Source: Myxococcales bacterium (GTDB taxonomy: Bacteria > Myxococcota_A > UBA9042 > PHBI01 > JAAZYN01). From it: 22,101 nt of DNA. The stretch's first letter is position 1, and every line of letters starts with the position of its first letter. The stretch spans positions 1 to 22,101 of the forward strand of contig JAAZYN010000005.1 in assembly GCA_014239625.1 (NCBI GenBank), written 5' to 3'. Shown in pieces: positions 1 to 9,514 of the stretch. Below the pieces are notes generated by a model, which saw only the letters and a program-made list of their open reading frames with translations, was not told the DNA's origin and ran no database searches. The position numbers and the translations under genes are program-made.

Positions 1-30
1 TTTCGCTCGAACTCTGGTGAGAAATGCGGG

Positions 31-1365
31 CTAAAAACACCCCCGACCGAGGGTAGGCGGTCGAACAACACCCCCGACCGAGGCGGTGGTGCCACGCCGG
101 CGATGGAGGACACCGAAGAGGAGCTGGATCAGGTCCCTGAGGTCGGCGCTGATAGCCTGGATGGGGGCTGCCTCCTGGGCGGTGAGCTGGTTCTGCCCGG
201 GACCGATCTTGCCTGCGAGCTGGGCGTCGAACTGGTCGAGCTTATCGAGCGCCTGCAGGAGCTTCGCGATGTATCCCGCGGTAGAGATGGTCCCGGCATC
301 GTGGTCGGCGATGGCACCCACCACCAGCGCCTCTACCGAGCCGTTCCCGGCGCCTTCGAGCTTGGCGATCAGGCCTGGCCCACCGCTCACCCCCGACGCG
401 ACGATAGCGTCAGCCGCGATGGACGTCAGCGTGTCCACATCGTCCACCAGGTTGACCGCATCGAACGTGTCGTCACAGACGTCGCCGATTCCATCCTGGT
501 CCAGGTCACTCTGGCCAGGGTTGTCGTCGTACGGGCAGTTGTCATCGACGTTGAGCAAACCGTCTCCGTCTGCATCGTCGTCGCACGCGTCCCCGAGGCC
601 GTCCGTGTCCAGGTCGGTCTGGTCGTCATTGGGCACGCCCGGGCAGTTGTCGACTCCATTGAGCACGCCGTCGCCGTCGTCGTCGTCGTCGTCGCAGAGG
701 GCAAGCGATTCGACGTACCAGGCGATGGTCATCCCATCAAAGAAGGGCCCGCGCTGGAGGAAGATGATGTCCGCGTTGACGTTCGACAGCCGCACGGCGC
801 CGCCATTGACGCTTGGCACGACCGAGTTGCCGCTGATGCCCGGCTGACCCGAGACCCAGGTCGGTGCCATGCTGACGTCGACAAACGTGAACGCCGCGCT
901 GCCCCCATTTTCGCGCACGTAGAAGACCACGTCCCCGACGCACTGGTTGAACACGATGGCCATGTTGGCGCCGCCGGCGTGCATCGCGTCCTTGCCCGTC
1001 GGTGGGTCGAAGTAGGCCCCGTTGTCGAAGTAGGTCGAGCCGTTGGTGGAGCTGCCGCCCAACGCTGGAAATGCGCTGATGATGAAGCCCGTGTCTGCCA
1101 CGCTCCAGCCTACGCCGTTGCTGGTCCCCACAGCGTCTTGTCTGCCGTAGGCGGCTGGTGCGAAGCCCACCGGGTCGGCGGGGGTGTCGGTACACCCGGG
1201 CGGCTGGAGATCGTGGACGCCACACGCGATCGTCAGGTTGTAGGGGTTGAAGTTCGTGATATCGAAGTCCCGGTCGCCAGGGGCCGGTTGCCCCATAGCT
1301 GGCCCGCCCAGCAACAGGGCTGGGAGGGCCGTGGCGAGGCAGGACACGAGGATGGGTCGGATCAT
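31..1365 (-). CDS. Secreted thrombospondin type 3 repeat protein
   Basis: The protein is 444 residues from an ATG at 1365. A GGTGGAG ribosome binding site lies just upstream, and a signal peptide follows (hydrophobic residues 4-22, likely cleavage near AMG-Q at 23-26). A longer reading frame upstream has no comparable signal, so this start is preferred. Residues about 30-220 form a beta-rich region I do not recognise. Residues 224-299 hold thrombospondin type 3 repeats, with the pattern DxDxDG..N.DNCP seen twice (DNCP at 239-242 and 275-278), a calcium-binding motif. The last 145 residues look helical and end in GRGCF. Proteins of this kind are common in myxobacteria and are exported or surface bound. 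The substrate or partner is unknown. The gene is divergent from the lipoprotein at 1796. The family feature is certain; the function is not. Confidence 0.85.
   Translation of the reverse strand: MIRPILVSCLATALPALLLGGPAMGQPAPGDRDFDITNFNPYNLTIACGVHDLQPPGCTDTPADPVGFAPAAYGRQDAVGTSNGVGWSVADTGFIISAFPALGGSSTNGSTYFDNGAYFDPPTGKDAMHAGGANMAIVFNQCVGDVVFYVRENGGSAAFTFVDVSMAPTWVSGQPGISGNSVVPSVNGGAVRLSNVNADIIFLQRGPFFDGMTIAWYVESLALCDDDDDDGDGVLNGVDNCPGVPNDDQTDLDTDGLGDACDDDADGDGLLNVDDNCPYDDNPGQSDLDQDGIGDVCDDTFDAVNLVDDVDTLTSIAADAIVASGVSGGPGLIAKLEGAGNGSVEALVVGAIADHDAGTISTAGYIAKLLQALDKLDQFDAQLAGKIGPGQNQLTAQEAAPIQAISADLRDLIQLLFGVLHRRRGTTASVGGVVRPPTLGRGCF
36..83. repeat. 17-bp direct repeat at the 3' end of the thrombospondin-repeat gene
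   Basis: The same 17 bases (AACACCCCCGACCGAGG) occur at 36-52 and 67-83. They are 31 bases apart, which is not a multiple of three, so the two copies are read in different frames as the last codons of the gene. This looks like a small duplication that changed the C-terminus. Confidence 0.7.
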
Positions 1366-1795
1366 AGCGTTTCTCCACCGGCCGTCATGGTTCACCGGTC
1401 GTGCTTCGACGGCACCTCCCCCCATCGTTCAAGTGAGAACGTCGGCTTCGGCCGTCACGCGTTCGCGGCCCCTCCCCCCAGTGCGCAGCAACCCGCGTCA
1501 CGAGAGGGTAGCACAACTCGAACAGCTCTGGGGGCACGACGCCAAGGCGTGTTCGCGTGGTCCGTGTCGCGGCGGCCACCCTTGACGCCGGGCCGCAGCC
1601 TCCGGAGCCCCCATCATGGCCGCGAAATGATCTCCAGCGCCCTTCCGATTGTCCGCGCCGTGAGATATGACGTTGAGAGACCTCGCGGAGCTGCGACGGT
1701 CCCAGGGGCTAGGTGATCAACAACCCAGCGCGAGCTGGTCCTTGGTTGGTTCGTCCGGTGCCTTGATTACCCCAGAATGTCAGGAGGAGAGGGTC
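1366..1795. other. Divergent intergenic region
   Basis: These 430 bases separate the divergent thrombospondin-repeat and lipoprotein genes. They must hold both promoters. Apart from the two ribosome binding sites at the edges I see no convincing promoter hexamers, RNA gene or coding sequence. Short reading frames here lack coding character and recognisable motifs. Confidence 0.5.
1782..1787 (+). promoter_or_regulatory. Ribosome binding site AGGAGG that decides a TTG start
   Basis: A perfect AGGAGG lies 8 bases before the TTG at 1796. The frame opens earlier at 1667, but only the TTG start places a lipoprotein signal at the N-terminus, so site and signal agree. Confidence 0.75.
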
Positions 1796-2350
1796 TTGAG
1801 AACGATACAATGTGCTCTGGCGGTTTGCGCCATCGTGTTTTTGGGCTGCCCCGATGGCGACGAGCTCCCAGGAACCACTTCAGCGGGCAGTGACACCAGC
1901 ACGAGCGGCTCGGACACCAGCGGCTCGGACACCAGCGGCTCGGACACCAGCACCAGCGGCTCGGACGCGACCGGAGATGCGGCCTCGACGGCGACGAAGG
2001 TGACCGTCACGAGCTACATCCTGGAGGACGGCACCTACACCGCGGCCGGTACCCCCCTCGTGTTTGAGGTGGGCGTACCCTGTCAGACCTGGGAGCGCAA
2101 TCAGCCACAGCCCGACGCAGGGAACCCGAACCCCAACCACCCCCACTACAACGCCGCGACCGACGTGGCATTCGACGGGACGACATTGACCTGGACCGAG
2201 TTCGGGCCCGAGCACGAGGATGGCGTGGTAGGACCGCTTTGTGAATCCGGCACCGGGGGAGCATCGAAGACAGCCACCACCGACGACTACACGGCGGCCA
2301 CCCAAAGCGCCGACAACAAGGCTTACCTCAAGGTGACCGCGGTCGAGTAA
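1796..2350 (+). CDS. Small lipoprotein with Ser/Thr/Gly/Asp repeat linker
   Basis: The protein is 184 residues from a TTG start chosen for its perfect ribosome binding site. A short hydrophobic signal ends in the lipobox FLGC (Cys18), so the protein should be lipid anchored. Residues about 25-62 are a low-complexity linker built on the unit SGSDT, encoded by a 15-bp DNA repeat. The remaining 120 residues look like a small beta-rich globular domain with two cysteines (in VPCQTW and PLCESG) that could pair, plus a Pro/Asn-rich loop. Linkers of this style after a lipobox are typical of myxobacterial surface lipoproteins. I do not recognise the domain. A large stem-loop follows the stop codon, so the gene is probably transcribed alone. 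Confidence 0.75.
   Translation: MRTIQCALAVCAIVFLGCPDGDELPGTTSAGSDTSTSGSDTSGSDTSGSDTSTSGSDATGDAASTATKVTVTSYILEDGTYTAAGTPLVFEVGVPCQTWERNQPQPDAGNPNPNHPHYNAATDVAFDGTTLTWTEFGPEHEDGVVGPLCESGTGGASKTATTDDYTAATQSADNKAYLKVTAVE
1904..1969 (+). repeat. 15-bp tandem repeat inside the lipoprotein linker
   Basis: The unit AGCGGCTCGGACACC occurs in tandem at 1904, 1919 and 1934. A fourth, slightly changed copy at 1955 follows a 6-base insert. All copies stay in frame and encode Ser-Gly-Ser-Asp-Thr, so copy number can change linker length without breaking the gene. Confidence 0.85.
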
Positions 2351-2364
2351 GCTCCAGCAGGCCT

Positions 2365-2419
2365 GGGTTCGGGCTGAGGACCGGGGGACGTCGCGCCGCG
2401 CACCCCCGAGCCCGAAGCC
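2365..2419 (+). terminator. Long stem-loop after the lipoprotein gene, possible terminator
   Basis: Bases 2365-2375 pair with 2409-2419 with one mismatch (GGGTTCGGGCT against AGCCCGAAGCC). An inner CGGGGG/CCCCCG pair extends the hairpin. It lies 15 bases after the stop. There is no run of T after it, so it may be a weak or factor-dependent terminator or an RNA-stabilising structure. Confidence 0.45.
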
Positions 2420-2602
2420 TCGGTTGGACATCACGCTCAGCGCGCGCATGAGGCTCGGCGCGGATGACGCGTCTCGCCCATCATCGGTGGAGCACTCCGA
2501 GCGGGGACGCGTCTCGGGCCGGTGGTGTCGGCAGCTGATGTATGGTCAGCGGTCCCGCCGGCGTCGCCGGGGCGCGGCGCGCTCACCGAGATCTCTGACT
2601 CC

Positions 2603-2830
2603 GCCGGTCAACATGGTTGATACCATCCTTCGGGGCTTGTTCGACCCAGCACTGCGTTGGGCCTCCTTGAATGGCCCCCCGCCAGTCCTGCGTCGGCCCG
2701 TCTTGGCCTGGGCCGAAACGCCTGGCGAATCCTGGCATCAACCATTCTGACCGGCTGCGTGAGGCGTCTGCGAGTTCGACACCTTCGCGTTCGACCATCG
2801 CCGACTGATTCCGCCGGTCAGATTCGTTGA
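2603..2830. repeat. Three-copy repeat, inverted and direct, of the IS21 end
   Basis: Copy 1 at 2603-2625 reads GCCGGTCA..ATGGTTGAT.CCA. Copy 2 at 2733-2755 is the same sequence inverted, 20 of 23 bases identical. Copy 3 at 2813-2830 is direct again (GCCGGTCAGATTCGTTGA, 14 of 18 identical to copy 1). Copies 1 and 3 also share the flanking CTGA(C/T)TCC. No gene is seen between 2420 and 2890. Confidence 0.75.
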
Positions 2831-2898
2831 ACGCGACTGCCCTCTCTCAACATGGGTTCCTCGAACGGACACACGGCAGGTTGTGTACGGCGATAGTT

Positions 2899-3078
2899 GA
2901 TGAGGAGCTTGGGCTTCACGAAGCGGGCCTGCTTCTCCTCGAGGCGGCCGGTGCGGTGAGCCTGCGAGAGCTCCGCGACGAGGTTCATCGCCGAGATGAA
3001 CAGGACCGAGTATCCACGCTCGATGACTTCTCGGCCCAAGGCGACCGTCAGGTGCGTCTTGCCGACCCCGAGGTTACC
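2899..3078 (-). pseudogene. IstB-like ATPase fragment (IS21 helper), truncated
   Basis: About 60 codons match the core of IstB, the AAA+ helper of IS21 transposition. They contain Walker A NLGVGKTHL, then ALGREVIERGYSVLF, then a segment ending near KPKLLI. In intact IstB proteins the Walker B motif (LLIIDE) follows at once. Here the sequence breaks after KLLI into unrelated residues. The region before the Walker A is also missing: the preceding codons do not look like the IstB N-terminal domain. Intact IstB is about 250 residues, so this piece is under a third and cannot be functional. It supports past insertion of an IS21 element here. Confidence 0.75.
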
Positions 3079-3258
3079 GGTCTGGCGCTTCGCGCCACCC
3101 GTGGCCAGCACATCGCCTTGTTGGCCTCGCGCGGCGCGCTGCGAATCATCACAGCGCGCAGACAGGGGGTCCCCGACCTTCGAGGTGTCATCGACCGGGC
3201 CACGCCGGCACGTCGACCCGCGACCCCGGATGGCCCCGAGCGCGCGAAGCGGCCTCGG

Positions 3259-4749
3259 TCAGGCCGGATGGCTCTCCTCGAACCGCTCGCCGTCATGACT
3301 CCAGATCACACTCTTACCGTCGATGAGCGTCCGGATGTGACACGGGCGGCTCCATATGGCGACGATGTTTCGGAGCGTATCGCTCGCATAATCGGGCTTC
3401 AGATCCTGCCCATCGAACTTGTGCCACAACAACAGCTCCCCGCGGTTCTTGTAGTTGCCATCCTCGACCATGATCACCGGCTGGCCGCCGTTGGTCAGCT
3501 GATTGATCAGCTGCTTTTTCACCGTGTGGAACTCGCGGGTCTTGATCTCCCACGTGTCGTTTTTTCGGTTGTAGCCGTAGGCGAAGAACTTCTGCTCTTC
3601 GGCAAACTCCGGGGTCAAGAACTCGTCGATGAACATGACGTCGTTGTAGATCTTGCGAACCTGGAAGATCTTCTCGCGGCCCAGGCCCAGACGCTTGTCC
3701 CAGGATGCCTTCTCCCGCATCGACGAACATCGCTCATAGTCGAGTCCGAAACGACCCTTGTTCCAGCGGTCTTCGATGTCCCGGAACAGCTCCAGCCCGA
3801 TCTTGTACGGGTTGATGTTGGTCGGGCTCATAGCCATCGTGCCCGAATGCACGTGGGCGAAGTCGATGATGTTGGTGTCGTCGCAGACGTCTTGGGTCAT
3901 GATCTTGGAGTGCCAGTAGCTGGCCCAGCCCTCGTTCATGATCTTGGTCATGCGCTGCGGCACAAAGTAGTAGGCCTCGTCGCGGATGATCGCCAGGACC
4001 TGGCGTTGCCATCGGTCGAGCGGCGCGTGCTCCAGCAAAAACAGCATCAGGTCGCGCTCAGGCTCCACCGGGAACCGGTTCTTGCGCTCTTCGTGCTCCC
4101 GCACGAGCTTGTCTTTGCGGCGCTGTATCTCGTCATCTGGGTTGATGTACCGGTCCATATACGAGCGCGCCGGGATGCGTTTGACCTCCGGGACGAAGTC
4201 CTCGTCGTCCTCTTCGCTGACCTGAGCCCGCCGAACAATGTGCGGTAGGTACGGGTCGATGAGGTTGTCGATGCTGAGGCACCGATCGATGAACTTCTCG
4301 ACCCGCTCGAAGCCATATCTTTCGCCGATGCGGGCGAGCTTGGCCGCATGGTTGGCCATCTCGTCGAGCATCTTGCGGTTGGTCCGCGAATACCACGAGT
4401 TGTTCTTGAAGAAGTCGCAGTGCGCGTACACGTGACCGACCACCAGCTTGTGGTCGGTCATGGAGTTCCCCTCGAGCAGGTACGCGTAGCAGGGGTTGGT
4501 GTTGATGACGAGCTCGTAGATCTTGTGCAGGCCGTAAGCGTAGCTCTTGGCCAATCGCTCGTACTCCATGCCCCACTTCCAGTGCCGGTAGCGGACCGGG
4601 AAGCCCTCGAAGGAGGCGAGCATGTTCATCTGCTCGTAGGTCACCATCTCGAAGATGGTCGGAAAGAAGTCCAGCCCATAGTCCCGGGCGATCTTCTCGA
4701 TACGCGGAATCCAGACCTTGAGCTCATCCGAGAGCTGTAGCGCCTTCAC
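3259..4749 (-). CDS. spoVR: SpoVR family protein
   Basis: The protein is 496 residues, near the usual length of SpoVR/YcgB proteins. The start is a GTG at 4749 with an excellent GGGGAGG site 6 bases upstream, inside the end of the preceding gene. Family hallmarks include FFPTIFEMVTYEQM (28-41), the motif RYRHWKWGMEYE (53-64), YELVINTNPCYAYL (78-91), the metal-ligand-like H and C residues around HVYAHCDFF (106-114) and MNEGWASYWH (271-280). In Bacillus SpoVR affects spore cortex formation; in enterobacteria YcgB is a stress-induced protein of unknown activity. It is the last gene of the prkA-DUF444-spoVR operon, 3 bases after the DUF444 stop. Its biochemical function is unknown; the family call is firm. 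Confidence 0.95.
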   Translation of the reverse strand: MKALQLSDELKVWIPRIEKIARDYGLDFFPTIFEMVTYEQMNMLASFEGFPVRYRHWKWGMEYERLAKSYAYGLHKIYELVINTNPCYAYLLEGNSMTDHKLVVGHVYAHCDFFKNNSWYSRTNRKMLDEMANHAAKLARIGERYGFERVEKFIDRCLSIDNLIDPYLPHIVRRAQVSEEDDEDFVPEVKRIPARSYMDRYINPDDEIQRRKDKLVREHEERKNRFPVEPERDLMLFLLEHAPLDRWQRQVLAIIRDEAYYFVPQRMTKIMNEGWASYWHSKIMTQDVCDDTNIIDFAHVHSGTMAMSPTNINPYKIGLELFRDIEDRWNKGRFGLDYERCSSMREKASWDKRLGLGREKIFQVRKIYNDVMFIDEFLTPEFAEEQKFFAYGYNRKNDTWEIKTREFHTVKKQLINQLTNGGQPVIMVEDGNYKNRGELLLWHKFDGQDLKPDYASDTLRNIVAIWSRPCHIRTLIDGKSVIWSHDGERFEESHPA

Positions 4750-4752
4750 TCG

Positions 4753-5865
<1,113 letters not shown>

Positions 5866-5874
5866 CGCCGCCGC

Positions 5875-7917
5875 CTACTTACGCTCTTTGGTGTCGCCGC
5901 GGGCGAAGATCGAGGCCACGAAGTTCAGCACGTCGGTCGCCGACTCCTCATTGTACCCGTGGTTGTCGATGAGCCGCTTTTTGACGACGTCGATCTTCTC
6001 CTGGGTCTCGCGGTCGACCACGTTGGAGAGCAGGCTCGATAGCTTGATGGAGTCTTTCTGATCGTCGAACAGCTTCGCCTCTAAGGCCTTGTGCAAGCGA
6101 GGGTTCGTCTTGTAGTCGAACTGCTTGCCCTCGATGGCCAACGCCCCGATGTAGTTCATGATCTCACGCCGGAAATCATCCTTGCGGCTCTCGGCGATGT
6201 CGATCTTCTCCTCGATGCTGCGCATGAGGCGCTCGTCGGGCTCCTCGGACTGACCCGTGAAGGGGTTCTTCACCTTCTCTTTTTGGGTGTAGGCCTTCAC
6301 GTTGTCGATGTAGTTGGCGCAGAGCCTCGCGATGGCGTCCTCGTCTGCGGAGATGGCACGTTGGACCTCGTTCTTCACGATGTCTTCGTACTCGTGCTTC
6401 ACCTCGCTGAGGAGCACTTGATACGTCTGCCGGTGCTCCTCGTTGTTGATGAGGCCGTGGTGCTTGAGCCCACTCTCGAGCTCATTCATCACGATGAAGG
6501 GGTTGATGTATCCGCCAGCCTTGTCGCTCGCCAAGGCGTTGGAGATCTTGTCCTGGATGTATCGCGGGCTGATCCCGTCGAGCCCCTCGCGGGTCGTCTC
6601 CTTGCGCAGCTCGCGCACGTTCTCTTCCGTATATCCGGGCAGCACCTTGCCATCGTAGAGCTTCATCTTCTGGAGCCGCGACAGATCGTGCTTCTTGGGG
6701 TCCTCGAGGCGGGTCGTCACCGCCCACATGGCGGCGACCTCCAAGGTGTGCGGGGCGACGTGGATCCCCTGGACGCGGTCCGACGTCGGACCAAAGTCCT
6801 TCTGATAGATCCGCACCTCTTCGGTGGCCTTGGTGATGTATGGGACATCGATTTTCACCGTACGGTCGCGGAGCGCCTCCATGAACTCGTTGTTGAGCAG
6901 GCGCTGGTACTCCGCTTCATTGGTGTGCCCGATGATGACCTCGTCGATGTCGGTCTGCGGGAACTTCTTCGGCTTGATCTTGTGCTCTTGGGTGGCGCCA
7001 AGGAGGTCGTACAGGAAGGCGACGTCGAGCTTGAGCACCTCGACGAACTCGATGATCCCCCGGTTGGCGATGCAGAACTCGCCGTCGAAATTGAACGCGC
7101 GCGGGTCCGAGTCCGACCCGTACTCGGCGATCAGCCGGTAGTTGATGTCACCTGTCAGCTCTGTCGAGTCCTGGTTCTTCTCGTCTTTCGGCTGGAACGT
7201 ACCGATTCCAATGCGATCTTGTTCGCTGAAGGCGAAGCGACGGATCTTGATGTGGTTGTTGACCACCTTGCTCCAGTCCCCATCGTACCGCCGTAACAGC
7301 TCACCGAAACGATGCCGGCACGCCGGGTTCAGCTGGCCTTTGACCGGCAGCGGGTAGTTGGTGCATTTCTCGTCGAGCCCGAGCTGCTTGATCGCCGCCG
7401 CCCGCCACTCCAGGGGGATGAGGTGCAGCGGGTCTTCGTGCATCGGGCAGGGGGTCACCTCCCCGTCGATCTCCCAATCGAAGGTGTAGATCGCCCCATC
7501 GTCCGTCCGGGTGTACGCCTCCATACCCTTTTTGATGAGCCGCACGATGGTCGACTTGGCCGAACCCACCGGGCCATGGAGCAAGATGATGCGTTTGTCC
7601 GTTCCGTAGCCGAACGCCGCCGACTTGAACGTGTTGACGAGCTTCATCAGGGTGATGTCCATGCCGAATACAGCGTCGGCACCTCCCGCCTGCTCGTCTT
7701 TGAAGAACTCGTAGCCGACGATTTTCTTCTTCGAGTCCGTGTACTCGTAGAAGCCGTGGCTGAGGATCATGTCGTACAACCGCTGAAAGGCCGTGCGGGC
7801 GACCTTGGGGTTGTCGCGAACGATCGCGAGGTAGTCGTCGAAGGATCCCGTCCAGGTCAGGTCTTTGTAGACCTTGGTGTCCTGGAGGTCAGCGATTTGA
7901 GAGGTCAACGATGCCAT
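5875..7917 (-). CDS. prkA: PrkA family serine protein kinase
   Basis: The protein is 680 residues from an ATG at 7917, preceded by AGGA 9 bases upstream. An earlier in-frame GTG at 7953 has no ribosome binding site and is rejected. The N-terminal half is an AAA+-like PrkA domain with Walker A GPVGSAKST at 115-123. The C-terminal half matches the PrkA kinase-like region (IGHTNEAEYQR, TIKIDVPYITK-like segments, YTEENVRELRKE). Length is slightly above the 630-645 usual in Bacillus and E. coli (YeaG). The family phosphorylates Ser/Thr and has also been linked to ATP-dependent protease activity; it acts in the cytoplasm in stress and starvation adaptation. It leads the operon with the DUF444 and spoVR genes. 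Confidence 0.95.
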   Translation of the reverse strand: MASLTSQIADLQDTKVYKDLTWTGSFDDYLAIVRDNPKVARTAFQRLYDMILSHGFYEYTDSKKKIVGYEFFKDEQAGGADAVFGMDITLMKLVNTFKSAAFGYGTDKRIILLHGPVGSAKSTIVRLIKKGMEAYTRTDDGAIYTFDWEIDGEVTPCPMHEDPLHLIPLEWRAAAIKQLGLDEKCTNYPLPVKGQLNPACRHRFGELLRRYDGDWSKVVNNHIKIRRFAFSEQDRIGIGTFQPKDEKNQDSTELTGDINYRLIAEYGSDSDPRAFNFDGEFCIANRGIIEFVEVLKLDVAFLYDLLGATQEHKIKPKKFPQTDIDEVIIGHTNEAEYQRLLNNEFMEALRDRTVKIDVPYITKATEEVRIYQKDFGPTSDRVQGIHVAPHTLEVAAMWAVTTRLEDPKKHDLSRLQKMKLYDGKVLPGYTEENVRELRKETTREGLDGISPRYIQDKISNALASDKAGGYINPFIVMNELESGLKHHGLINNEEHRQTYQVLLSEVKHEYEDIVKNEVQRAISADEDAIARLCANYIDNVKAYTQKEKVKNPFTGQSEEPDERLMRSIEEKIDIAESRKDDFRREIMNYIGALAIEGKQFDYKTNPRLHKALEAKLFDDQKDSIKLSSLLSNVVDRETQEKIDVVKKRLIDNHGYNEESATDVLNFVASIFARGDTKERK

Positions 7918-8006
7918 CGAGCCCAGTCCTGTAGCCTGACGTGAGGTTCCCACGGTACGATCGTCACGGTAACACCTGCCGATCCCCTGTACAACGGAGC
8001 CACGTC
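7918..8006. promoter_or_regulatory. Divergent promoter region of prkA and pgi
   Basis: Only 89 bases separate the two starts, so both promoters must lie here or overlap the genes. CACGGTA is repeated at 7951 and 7965 around an ACGATCGT palindrome, which could be an operator. I see no sigma-54 (GG-N10-GC) element in the expected place and no clear sigma-70 hexamers. Confidence 0.4.
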
Positions 8007-9494
8007 TTGAAAACGCCGCTTTTCCTGGAGTTCCTTAACGGAACCGCCAGCATTGACTTCCGCTGGATGCGGCGGGAGGTGGATGGTCTGGACGCGGCGA
8101 CCCTCCGGGCCACGCTGGACGCTATGGCGGCCCTGGAGGGGGGAGCTGTCGCCAACCCCGATGAGGGACGCATGGTGGGGCACTACTGGTTGCGGGCGCC
8201 CGCGATGGCGCCGCAGGTGGAGGTCGCCCGAGACATCACGACGGTCAACGAGTACGTCCATCTGTTGGTCGATGGCCTCGCGGACCGCTTCGCGCACGTG
8301 ATTCATATCGGCATCGGCGGCTCGGCGCTGGGGCCTCAGCTGGTCGACGCCGCGCTGGCCTCACCATGGGACCCACGGCGGCTGCACTTTATCGACAACA
8401 CCGATCCGGATGGGATCGCCCGGACCCTCGAGAGCGTGCCCTTGGACGAGGCCCTGGTGGTCGTCGTCAGTAAGAGCGGTCGTACCGCCGAGACCCGCAA
8501 CGGTTTGCTGCTCGTCACCGAGGCCTTCGACGCGGTGCGGTTGCCGATGGCCGAGCGCGCCATCGCCGTCACGGGTGTGGGCAGCGTGCTCTGGCAGCAG
8601 GCCGAGGCCGAGGGTTGGCTGGGCGCCTGTCCCATGTGGGATTGGGTGGGCGGCCGCACGTCAGTGACCAGCGCCGTGGGGCTGCTGCCGATGCTACTGC
8701 AGGGCAAGGATGGGGAAGCATTTCTCAGCGGCGCCAGGGCGATGGACGTCGAGACACGCGAGGCCGAGGGAAACCCCGCGCTGACCTTGGCCCTGTCCTG
8801 GTGGGTCCAAGCCACCAACCGCGGCAGGCCGACCATGGTCGTGCTGCCCTACAGCGATCGCCTGGCGCTGTTCGCGCGGTACCTGCAGCAGCTGGTGATG
8901 GAGTCCCTGGGCAAGGCAGGTGGCGGGCTCGCGGTCTACGGCAACAAAGGGTCCACCGACCAGCACGCCTACGTTCAGCAGCTGCGGGACGGTCGGGCCG
9001 ACTTCTTCGCCCTGTTCATCGAGGTCCTCGAAGACGCCGGGTCCACCCTCGAGGTCGACGACGGCATCACCGCTGGGGACTATCTCAGCGGTTTTCTCGC
9101 CGGGACTCGAGCCGCATTGCACGAGGCCGGGCGGGACTCCGTGACGATCGCGATCCCTCGGGTCGACGAGTATCACCTGGGCGCGCTCGTGGCCCTCTTC
9201 GAGCGCGCGGTCGGCTTTTACGCCACGTTCATAGGGATAAACGCCTATCATCAGCCCGGAGTAGAGGCAGGAAAGCACGCCGCCAGCGCCATCGTCGAGC
9301 TGCAACGGGGCTTGCTGCGACACCTGGAAGGGGGAGGGCGCGGGAGCGCCGAGCAGCTGGCGGCGGAGGTCAACGCGGAGCCCTCCGAGGTCTTTCATGT
9401 GCTCCGGCGGCTGGCGGCGAACCACAGAGTGAGCGTCGAGGGGACCGGCCTCGAGCGCCTCTTTTTCGCCCTGCCCCCCGAGCGGAGTCGCTGA
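8007..9494 (+). CDS. pgi: Glucose-6-phosphate isomerase
   Basis: The enzyme interconverts glucose 6-phosphate and fructose 6-phosphate in the cytoplasm (glycolysis and gluconeogenesis). The 495-residue product starts at a TTG with GGAG 7 bases upstream; an earlier GTG at 7941 lacks a site. Signature segments are IGIGGSALGP (101-110), SKSGRTAETRNG (155-166), DWVGGRTSVTSAVG (212-225), QQLVMESLGK with the likely catalytic Glu299 (294-303), GNKGSTDQHAY with His320 (312-322) and QPGVEAGK with Lys423 (416-423). The STDQH and INAYHQPGVEAGK forms are those of cyanobacterial-type isomerases. Residues about 445-490 form an extension resembling a winged helix. It is divergent from prkA and convergent with tonB, 20 bases away. 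Confidence 0.96.
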   Translation: MKTPLFLEFLNGTASIDFRWMRREVDGLDAATLRATLDAMAALEGGAVANPDEGRMVGHYWLRAPAMAPQVEVARDITTVNEYVHLLVDGLADRFAHVIHIGIGGSALGPQLVDAALASPWDPRRLHFIDNTDPDGIARTLESVPLDEALVVVVSKSGRTAETRNGLLLVTEAFDAVRLPMAERAIAVTGVGSVLWQQAEAEGWLGACPMWDWVGGRTSVTSAVGLLPMLLQGKDGEAFLSGARAMDVETREAEGNPALTLALSWWVQATNRGRPTMVVLPYSDRLALFARYLQQLVMESLGKAGGGLAVYGNKGSTDQHAYVQQLRDGRADFFALFIEVLEDAGSTLEVDDGITAGDYLSGFLAGTRAALHEAGRDSVTIAIPRVDEYHLGALVALFERAVGFYATFIGINAYHQPGVEAGKHAASAIVELQRGLLRHLEGGGRGSAEQLAAEVNAEPSEVFHVLRRLAANHRVSVEGTGLERLFFALPPERSR

Positions 9495-9514
9495 CCTCTA
9501 CGGGCAGACCCCGA

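Larger units (their letters stand above)
2603..3078 (-). mobile_element. Decayed remnant of an IS21-family element
   Basis: An istB fragment is followed, on its downstream side, by three copies of a repeat of about 20 bp in both orientations. IS21-family elements are known to carry several internal copies of their terminal repeats, which fits. No istA gene and no clear outer terminus or target duplication is seen. The boundaries given are those of the recognisable parts only. The element lies just beyond the spoVR end of the prkA operon. Confidence 0.6.

Noticed and set aside
103..1716. Long plus-strand frame opposite the thrombospondin-repeat gene
   Set aside because: It is the antisense of a gene with clear motifs, and its Val/Asp/Glu-rich composition is typical of antisense frames in high-GC DNA.
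7918..8006. Sigma-54 promoter for the prkA operon, as known in enterobacteria
   Set aside because: No GG-N10-GC pair fits on the minus strand of this region.
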